Assembly (NCBI GenBank): GCA_034437455.1
Contig: DAOTUB010000340.1
Location: 1 to 13,984 of the forward strand
DNA from: DAOTUB01 sp034437455
GTDB lineage: Bacteria; Chloroflexota; Anaerolineae; B4-G1
DNA length: 13,984 bases
Reading direction: 5' to 3'
The notes below the pieces were generated by a model that saw nothing but the letters and a program-made list of their open reading frames with translations, had not been told where the DNA came from and did not search any database. This document shows, one piece after another, positions 1 through 5,461 of this stretch (positions within the stretch are counted from its first letter, which is position 1; every line of letters starts with the position of its first letter). A program made the translations under genes and the position numbers.

Positions 1-97
1 CCCCAGTCGGTCTCGCAGCCGCCTCACCAGGTCGATGATCTGCGCCTGGATCGTCACGTCCAACGACGTCGTCGGCTCGTCCGCGATCAACAGCAGC
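1..97. repeat. 97-bp terminal direct repeat, left copy
   Basis: Positions 1-97 match 13888-13984 base for base; the match ends at 97 because the window ends there on the right. It covers codons for about residues 184-215 of DppD (Walker B and D-loop). An exact end-to-end repeat of this size is typical of a circular or looped assembly path. Confidence 0.97.
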
Positions 98-645
98 GGG
101 TTGCACGATAGCCCCATCGCGATCATCGCTCGCTGCCTCATCCCTCCAGAGAATTGGTGCGGGTAATCGTCCAGCCGCATGCTCGCCTCCGGGATGCCCA
201 CCATCGCCAGCAATTCTGCCGCCCGCTCTCGCGCCTCATTGTCGTCCATCCCCTGGTGCAGCTTCAACGCTTCCGCAATCTGAAAGCCGATGGTCAGCAC
301 GGGGTTGAACGACGTCATCGGGTCCTGAAAGATCATCGCAATCTGCGCCCCGCGCACGTGGCGCATCTCCTCCTCGCTCACTTTCAAGACGTCTCGACCG
401 CGCAAAAAGACCTCGCCCGCCTCGATCTTGCCCGGCGGCATGGGAATCAAGCGCATCATCGAGAGCGCGTGCACGCTCTTGCCGCACCCACTCTCGCCCA
501 CCACGCCCAGCATCTCGCCTTCGTCCATCGTGTACGAGACGTCATTGACGGCGTGGACGGTGCCCTCCTCTGTGTAGAAACGAGTCGTAAGGTTTTTCAC
601 TTCGAGCAAATGCTCCGAAGTAAACAATCCTTCGTAGTCAGACAT
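1..645 (-). CDS. dppD: Peptide ABC transporter ATP-binding protein, DppD type (5' part, runs off left end)
   Basis: This is the N-terminal 215 residues of an ATPase that powers peptide import on the cytoplasmic face of a DppBC-type permease. The start at 645 follows a strong GAGGAGG ribosome site three bases upstream. Visible motifs are Walker A GESGCGKS (residues 50-57), the Q-loop glutamine in FQDPMTSFNP (Q107), the ABC signature FSGGMRQR (165-172) and Walker B LLLIADEP (184-191). Translation is open to the window edge just after the D-loop. The last 97 bases, positions 1-97, are identical to the right end of the window; joining there gives a 337-residue protein, the usual DppD length, with no frame break. 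The nearest upstream gene on this strand is the permease-peptidase fusion, about 0.85 kb away. The family is certain; specificity for dipeptides over longer oligopeptides is not shown. Confidence 0.93.
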   Translation of the reverse strand, partial: MSDYEGLFTSEHLLEVKNLTTRFYTEEGTVHAVNDVSYTMDEGEMLGVVGESGCGKSVHALSMMRLIPMPPGKIEAGEVFLRGRDVLKVSEEEMRHVRGAQIAMIFQDPMTSFNPVLTIGFQIAEALKLHQGMDDNEARERAAELLAMVGIPEASMRLDDYPHQFSGGMRQRAMIAMGLSCNPLLLIADEPTTSLDVTIQAQIIDLVRRLRDRLG

Positions 646-832
646 ACGCCTCCTCGAAACCTATAATTTCAGACCGCTTGACCTGATAACGGGCTGCTTA
701 TCGTATTCCATATGAAGAAACACGGTATATTTACCTGTCATGCAGGCAAACGGTTCATTTATATAGCACAAATTCCTCAAGAAAATGGCTAATTTAAGCG
801 TCAAATGAGGAACTATTAGGAGGAGTCACCCT
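646..832. other. AT-rich spacer upstream of dppD
   Basis: No gene is seen here. This 187-bp stretch is clearly more AT-rich than its surroundings and would hold the dppD leader and any dppD promoter on the minus strand. TTGACG (minus strand, 803-798) and TATATA (minus strand, 764-759) are present but too far apart to be a sigma-70 pair. The minus-strand motif GGTAAATATA (735-726), inside the imperfect palindrome at 724-735, also occurs upstream of the solute-binding-protein gene. Confidence 0.4.
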
Positions 833-982
833 GAAGGACGAAGATGTAGGGCGATTGCGGATTGGAACAATCCGACGCTAACCGCTACAAGCGCTCGTCA
901 TTCCGAGCGGAACGGAGCGCAGCGGAGTGGAGTCGAGGAATCTCGCCGGTGGTTTTGCTTGCGAAAGTGGAGATTCCTCGAC
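833..982 (+). repeat. 150-bp direct repeat, copy 1
   Basis: This copy matches 1255-1404 at 148 of 150 positions; the differences are G/A at 843 versus 1265 and G/A near the middle of the hairpin loop. It contains the left terminal motif GTCATTCCGAGC (897-908) and a hairpin with arms GAGTCGAGGAATCTC (930-944) and GAGATTCCTCGAC (970-982). Reading through it gives the low-complexity peptide style (HSERNGAQRSGVEES) common in spurious repeat-derived ORFs, so no gene is called. Confidence 0.93.
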
Positions 983-1050
983 CCTTCGACACTCCCGCTG
1001 GTCGCAGGGCAGGCTTCCCTGCGGTCGCTACTAAGAAACTTCCCCGTCAC

Positions 1051-1200
1051 CGTCATTTCGAGCGACCGAAGGGAGCCGAGAAATCTCCGTTGCCGAACTT
1101 GGAGACCCTTCGATTCCGCTACGCTCCACTCAGGGTGACGAATACGCATAGTTTCTTGCTCACTGAACAACGCCGCGGTTGTGGTTTGCTCGGAATGACG
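1051..1200 (+). repeat. Interspersed intergenic repeat related to 10142-10310
   Basis: This block begins GTCATTTCGAGCGACC and ends CTCGGAATGACG. It is strongly similar to 10142-10310 over its whole length, including an identical 26-bp run at 1150-1175 and 10258-10283. The distant copy has an extra insert of roughly two dozen bases near 10200-10225. It appears to be one module of the same palindromic repeat family that fills the spacer from 833 to 1460. Confidence 0.85.
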
Positions 1201-1232
1201 CAAACTGGTAACAGATCTATTTTCAGAGGAGT
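1189..1232 (+). repeat. 44-bp direct repeat, copy 1
   Basis: This block matches 1417-1460 at 41 of 44 positions. It starts with the right terminal motif CTCGGAATGAC of the palindromic family and ends in an AGGGGAGT/AGAGGAGT tail. With the 150-bp repeat it shows that the spacer grew by duplication of a larger composite block. Confidence 0.85.
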
Positions 1233-1254
1233 CACCATGAACTCCGTTCACCCA

Positions 1255-1404
1255 GAAGGACGAAAATGTAGGGCGATTGCGGATTGGAACAATCCGACGC
1301 TAACCGCTACAAGCGCTCGTCATTCCGAGCGGAACGGAGCGCAGCGGAGTGGAGTCGAGGAATCTCGCCGGTGATTTTGCTTGCGAAAGTGGAGATTCCT
1401 CGAC
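1255..1404 (+). repeat. 150-bp direct repeat, copy 2
   Basis: This is the second copy of the 833-982 repeat (148/150 identical), 422 bp further on. Here the element is shorter and cleaner, because its right terminal motif follows within a few bases, which defines the compact palindrome at 1319-1427. Confidence 0.93.
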
Positions 1405-1427
1405 TCCCTTCGGTCGCTCGGAATGAC
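1319..1427. repeat. 109-bp palindromic element with 12-bp terminal inverted repeats
   Basis: The left end GTCATTCCGAGC (1319-1330) is the exact reverse complement of the right end GCTCGGAATGAC (1416-1427). Inside is a perfect 15-bp inverted repeat, GAGTCGAGGAATCTC (1352-1366) with 1392-1406, around a 25-base loop. It has no coding capacity. It fits a REP/BIME-like or MITE-like dispersed palindrome and would fold into a hairpin in any transcript leaving the fusion gene. Confidence 0.85.
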
Positions 1428-1460
1428 GCAAATTGGTAACAGATTTATTTTCAGGGGAGT
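1417..1460 (+). repeat. 44-bp direct repeat, copy 2
   Basis: This is the second copy of 1189-1232 (41/44). It lies between the palindrome at 1319-1427 and the stop codon of the fusion gene, so it sits in that gene's 3' untranslated region. Confidence 0.85.
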
Positions 1461-1490
1461 TACTACAAATGGCGAGGATCAAGATCACGG

Positions 1491-4400
1491 CTAATAGTGC
1501 AATTCGCGGCCCAATATCATCAGGGCGAGGCTCAAGACACGACCTGCCCGTTCGAGTCTGTTCGCCGACACCGACTCTGGCGTGTCTGTCGGCAGGCCAG
1601 AGGTTGCCTCCCAACCGTCCCAATGCAGGCCGACCTGGGGGGCTTCCTGGCCGCCAGCAGAGCGGCTTCGCTCTTCAAAGACGATGCTGATGTCCACGTC
1701 CTCTCCACCACGCCGGGTCGGGACGCGCATCAGGCGGGCTGTCTCCTCAAACAGTTCGGCCAAGCGCAGGCTCCCACCGGCGGCGATGACCAGGTCATCT
1801 CCCTCGCCCGCGCCAAGCCCCCGCAAGTCCACCACCGCCTCGATCGTCATGTTGGAGGAGAATCCCTGTTTTGCCTGGAGGAACCGGCTCACATCCGGCG
1901 GGTAGACCGACTCTCCCCCTTCTAACCCCTCGGCGCTGTAGGCCACGAAGAGAAAGGTCTTGTAGGGACGGTAGCCTGTTTCCTGCATGGTGCGGATCGC
2001 CTCCAGCATCACCGCCACGCCGCTGACGTTGTCGTTGGCGGCAAGATACAGCGCATCGTCGGGACTGGGGGGAGGAGTGTCGTACTGGGCCAGCACCATG
2101 ATCAGGCGGTCGGCGACCCCATCGGGAAGATCGGTGTCGTAGGAACCGGGAAGGTGGCCGATGACGTGGCGCACGGGCACCTTTTCATAGATCGTACCCT
2201 GCACGTCCATCGAGGCCGTGACCTCCAGCGGCAACTCGAACACCTCGTTCACCCTCAACCCTTCCGCCCTGCGACGTAGATCGGCTATCGTATATCCCGT
2301 GCCTCCCAAAATGCGCTCCGCCGTGGTCTCGCTGATCCAGAGCAGCGGGCTATCGTGCCCCATCTCACGGTTGGTGCCAAACAGGCTCCAGTGAGGATCG
2401 AGCGAGGACAAGGTGTGACGACGTTGCAGGTCGAGAGGGTTTTGAGCCACGATCAGAACCCCCGCCCACGGCATCTCCCGGAGATAGACGGCGTCCTGTT
2501 CCGAGAGGAGCAGCAGGATTTCGTCGGAAAAATCGAGATCCTCCAGAGCTTTATAATTTCTCCCGTACATCACCCCGCTCACCGTCACGTCGCCTATCGC
2601 GAGCGCGCGGATCTTGGCGCGAGCCTGGCCCAGGTTCCGATACCGTTCTGGGTACTCGGCAAAATCTCGATGGTAGACCAACGAGGGGCCGCCGTCCTCG
2701 ATGACCAACTGCGGAACAGCGTCCAATTGTTCAAAGGAACGTTTCCGGATCTGAAAGTAACCGAATTCTTCCCCGGCGGATTGAAGGCCCAGATTCCGAA
2801 ACTGCTCCGCGATGTAAAAAGCAGTCACGTCCATCCCTGGGGAACCCAACGCCTGGCCTTCCGGGCTCGGGTCGGTGAGGACCGCCACGTGGCCCAACGC
2901 CTGCTGGCCGTCAAAAGCGCTGGCCTGCTGGCGATAGAAGGCCATTGAGCCGGTGTTCGCCTGCACCCAGCCCACGCCCAGCACCACGATCAGCGCCGCA
3001 GCCACGGTATAGCGGTTCACCAGCCGCGTGATCCCCATGCCAACGGTCTCGACCATGCGGCGCATCCCCTCGCCAAAGAGATTAAAGCCCAGGATGGCGA
3101 CGAAAAAGGCCAGGCTGGGATAGATAGCGACCCAGGGGTAAGCGCGGGCGTAACGGCGGACGTTGCTCAACAGCGCGCCCCACTCTGGCACGTCGGAGTA
3201 GTGATAGGGCGCTGCGTCAATGTCCAGTTCCGCAAAAGCCCCCCCGCCGATAAAGATGCCCACAAAACCCAGCTCTCCCAGGAGCATCAGCGTCGCCCCC
3301 ATCTCCAGCGCCGCGATAGAGATCAACGCCGAGAGCAGGTTGGGCAGCACGTGGCTGACGATGATGCTCGGCGTGGTCAGGCCCAACGCCACCGCGCTCT
3401 CGATGAACAGTTTGGGCCGAATCGTCATCACCTCGCCCCGCACGTACTGCATCACCTCGCCCCACCCGACGAGACAGAGCGCGATCACAAAGGGGCGGAA
3501 TCCCTGCCGGATGCCCAGCGCCAGGATGAAGGTCATGGCCAGAAGCAAGGTGGGGAAGGCGGAGATCGTTTCGGCCAGTCCGAGCAGGAAGCGGTCGACC
3601 CAGCTCCCACTCAACCAGCCCGCCAGCGCGCCCAGCACAACGCCCACCACCATCCGGGCCGCCACCACCAGCGTCGCCAGGAGCAGGGTCTGCTGTGCGC
3701 CCGCCAGCACGAGACTCATCACGTCCCGGCCCATCACGTCGGTGCCCCACGGATGCACACCGCCCGGCGCAAAGGGAGGAACGGTCAGCTCTCCATCCAC
3801 AAAGGTCAGCCCTTGCGTGGTGTAGGGACTGTGAGGCGCCAGCCGCGGCCCAAAGAGAAAGACGACGAACAGGCCGCCCACCAGGATCGCCCCGGCCACG
3901 AAGGGCAGATTGCGCACCGTCCCGCGCAGCAAGGCCCGCAGTCTTTCGGCGCGGTACCTGTCTGCGGCAGCCCTGAGCGCCTCTCCATTCCGGGTCAGCG
4001 CGGCCAACGGGCGGTGAGATTCGTCCGCCTGCTTTCGGGACAGCCAGCGCCGGAGGGGATTGTCCGCCAGCAGCTCCCGCGCCGCGAGCAGGATGGACTT
4101 GAACGCCCGCACCAGGCTCACTCGATCGCCCCACCCTAAGCGGGCTGTCTGCCGCAGGCGAGGATCGATGAAGTGATAGATGATCTCCAGGATCAGGTTC
4201 ACCAGGATGAAGAGCGTGCCCAGGCAGAGCACGAGCGCCACAGTCAGGTTATCGTCCTGGCGCGAGATCGCTTTGAGCAGGGTGAAACCCAGGCCCGGCC
4301 AACCAAAAAAGAACTCGACCACCGGCAGGCTGCTCAGCGAGAAGCGGAGCGAAAGCCCCACCGTGGTCAGAATGGGGATCGCCGCGTTGCGGATCACGTG

Positions 4401-5120
4401 AAAGATCAGCACCTGCCGCGCCTGCAAGCCCTTGCTGTGGGCTGTGCGCACATAGTCCTGGTCGAGCACTTCGCCCACCGAGACGAAGGTGACGCGCGCG
4501 ATCTGGGCGATGGGCCGGGCGGCCAGCACCAACGCCGGCAGGATGATGTGCTTGTCCCAGCCGAACCCTCCTACCGGAAGAATGGGATGTCCTAGAATCC
4601 GCGTCATTTGAATGGCGGCCAACTGGAGGAGCAAGGCGGCAAAGAAGCTGGGGACCGACACGCCGACGATGGAGGCCAGCAGCATCGCCAACGACCAGTT
4701 CGAGCGGCGACGTCCCGCCGCCAGGAGGCCCAAAACGACGCCCACGAAAGTCGCGACCAGCAGGACGACGGTCAACAGCCCCAGGCTCCTGAACAGAACC
4801 ACGGGCAGCACCTCGGCGACGGTGACCGGGGCCTGGGTCACGCTGCCCGCCCTGGAGAGGCCCAGCTCACCTCGGGACAACCGCCCCAGGTAGCCCAGGG
4901 TCTTGGACGCAGAACTGCCCAAGGCCGGATAAAACGCCACGCCCTGGGCCATGCTCAACCCCAGGTAGCTGAGAAAGATAATGGCCATCAACACCAGCGC
5001 GCCAAAGGCCAAACGTCCGGCTACTCGATAGGCAACGGAGGCGGCCACACTGAGCGGCGTCTCTCGGCGCGCGCTCGAATCTTTTGCCGGGGGTGTTTCT
5101 GTTGGTTCTCTACTAGTCAT
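1491..5120 (-). CDS. Fused ABC permease (DppB-type) + permease (DppC-type) + M28 peptidase-like domain
   Basis: One uninterrupted polypeptide of about 1,210 residues joins parts that are normally three proteins (residues numbered from the ATG at 5129). Residues 36-326 are a DppB-type permease with the EAA loop at 224-254 (DYVRTAHSKGL) and the typical end DPRLR. A charged, probably cytoplasmic linker (327-405) leads to a DppC-type permease (406-690) with HPWGTDVMGRD at 459-469, a second EAA loop near 571-603 and FNLFGEG at 682-688. A thirteenth hydrophobic segment (about 707-724) would place residues 725-1212 outside the cell. The end of that region (about 1005-1205) resembles M28 aminopeptidases: AQYD 1014-1017, ANDNVSG 1031-1037, AYSAEG 1063-1068, VVDLRG 1099-1104, PTDTPESV 1180-1187. 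Both expected histidine ligands are missing. I prefer the ATG at 5120, ten bases from AAGGAG; the ATG at 5129 is only one base from it. The gene has its own promoter and lies upstream of dppD. The fold calls are strong; activity and substrate are unknown. Confidence 0.92.
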   Translation of the reverse strand: MTSREPTETPPAKDSSARRETPLSVAASVAYRVAGRLAFGALVLMAIIFLSYLGLSMAQGVAFYPALGSSASKTLGYLGRLSRGELGLSRAGSVTQAPVTVAEVLPVVLFRSLGLLTVVLLVATFVGVVLGLLAAGRRRSNWSLAMLLASIVGVSVPSFFAALLLQLAAIQMTRILGHPILPVGGFGWDKHIILPALVLAARPIAQIARVTFVSVGEVLDQDYVRTAHSKGLQARQVLIFHVIRNAAIPILTTVGLSLRFSLSSLPVVEFFFGWPGLGFTLLKAISRQDDNLTVALVLCLGTLFILVNLILEIIYHFIDPRLRQTARLGWGDRVSLVRAFKSILLAARELLADNPLRRWLSRKQADESHRPLAALTRNGEALRAAADRYRAERLRALLRGTVRNLPFVAGAILVGGLFVVFLFGPRLAPHSPYTTQGLTFVDGELTVPPFAPGGVHPWGTDVMGRDVMSLVLAGAQQTLLLATLVVAARMVVGVVLGALAGWLSGSWVDRFLLGLAETISAFPTLLLAMTFILALGIRQGFRPFVIALCLVGWGEVMQYVRGEVMTIRPKLFIESAVALGLTTPSIIVSHVLPNLLSALISIAALEMGATLMLLGELGFVGIFIGGGAFAELDIDAAPYHYSDVPEWGALLSNVRRYARAYPWVAIYPSLAFFVAILGFNLFGEGMRRMVETVGMGITRLVNRYTVAAALIVVLGVGWVQANTGSMAFYRQQASAFDGQQALGHVAVLTDPSPEGQALGSPGMDVTAFYIAEQFRNLGLQSAGEEFGYFQIRKRSFEQLDAVPQLVIEDGGPSLVYHRDFAEYPERYRNLGQARAKIRALAIGDVTVSGVMYGRNYKALEDLDFSDEILLLLSEQDAVYLREMPWAGVLIVAQNPLDLQRRHTLSSLDPHWSLFGTNREMGHDSPLLWISETTAERILGGTGYTIADLRRRAEGLRVNEVFELPLEVTASMDVQGTIYEKVPVRHVIGHLPGSYDTDLPDGVADRLIMVLAQYDTPPPSPDDALYLAANDNVSGVAVMLEAIRTMQETGYRPYKTFLFVAYSAEGLEGGESVYPPDVSRFLQAKQGFSSNMTIEAVVDLRGLGAGEGDDLVIAAGGSLRLAELFEETARLMRVPTRRGGEDVDISIVFEERSRSAGGQEAPQVGLHWDGWEATSGLPTDTPESVSANRLERAGRVLSLALMILGRELHY

Positions 5121-5168
5121 AAACCGCATACTCCTTCTAGCCCTTCAAGTTCAAGGATACCGCGCCTA

Positions 5169-5196
5169 ATTATACAAAAAGCGGGGCAAAGGTCAA
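5169..5196 (-). promoter_or_regulatory. Sigma-70-type promoter for the permease-peptidase fusion
   Basis: On the minus strand TTGACC (5196-5191) is followed after 16 bases by a perfect TATAAT (5174-5169). Transcription would begin near 5162, giving a leader of about 35-40 bases before the ATG at 5120. This is the best promoter match in the window. Confidence 0.75.
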
Positions 5197-5202
5197 CGTG
5201 CA

Positions 5203-5213
5203 CGCTAACGGGG
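5203..5213 (+). repeat. 11-bp flanking direct repeat (putative target-site duplication), left
   Basis: CGCTAACGGGG at 5203-5213 is repeated exactly at 5373-5383, directly abutting both ends of the inverted-repeat element. G/C runs at the borders leave its exact length between 9 and 11 bp. Confidence 0.75.
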
Positions 5214-5372
5214 GGTATAATTCAAAACTCTGGGGGACAGGTTTCTTTTTCCTCCAGACTGTATCTTTTCAATAAAACGGGGTTATGTAGCCGCGCTTTC
5301 CATACCTCGCGGGCCTGCGCGCTATGGAAAGCGCGGCTACGTCGAAAGCTCCCCAGACTTTGGAATTATACC
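5214..5372. mobile_element. MITE-like 159-bp element with 22-bp terminal inverted repeats
   Basis: The left end (5214-5235, starting GGTATAATTC) and right end (5351-5372, ending GAATTATACC) are inverted repeats matching at 20 of 22 positions. Inside is a perfect 18-bp hairpin, GTAGCCGCGCTTTCCATA at 5287-5304 with 5323-5340. There is no ORF. The element is bounded by the direct repeat CGCTAACGGGG (5203-5213 and 5373-5383), the hallmark of transposition. It therefore fits a non-autonomous insertion element; no parent transposase is visible here, and a duplication of 9-11 bp does not settle the family. It lies 17 bp upstream of the -35 box of the fusion gene and 46 bp before the -10 region of the lipoprotein gene, pushing two divergent promoters apart. 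Confidence 0.78.
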
Positions 5373-5383
5373 CGCTAACGGGG
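5373..5383 (+). repeat. 11-bp flanking direct repeat (putative target-site duplication), right
   Basis: This is the exact second copy of CGCTAACGGGG, starting at the base after the right terminal inverted repeat ends. See the left copy at 5203. Confidence 0.75.
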
Positions 5384-5418
5384 CATCCTTTTTCCAAGTG
5401 AACGTTTAAACCATTTTG

Positions 5419-5427
5419 TGGTATAAT
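5419..5427 (+). promoter_or_regulatory. Extended -10 promoter for the propeller lipoprotein
   Basis: TGGTATAAT at 5419-5427 combines a perfect -10 box (5422-5427) with the extended TGn motif. No good -35 box is found 16-18 bases upstream, which is acceptable for an extended -10 promoter. Transcription would start near 5434, about 28 bases before the ATG. Confidence 0.65.
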
Positions 5428-5461
5428 ACGGGCCGAAAAAGAACAGTTCAGGGAGACGAGT

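Noticed and set aside
862..1374. Open frames on both strands across the repeat block (also 898-1251 and 1300-1623)
   Set aside because: They are made of the dispersed repeats, give low-complexity Arg/Ser/Glu-rich peptides, lack credible ribosome sites and overlap one another.
833..1460. CRISPR array
   Set aside because: Only two large direct repeats with unequal, repeat-derived contents between them; no short regular repeat-spacer pattern and no cas genes.
3201..4139. Long open frames antisense to or out of frame with the permease-peptidase fusion (312 and 305 residues)
   Set aside because: They mirror a high-GC gene with clear domain content in the minus-strand frame; their own products are His/Gln/Arg/Gly-rich without domain signals.
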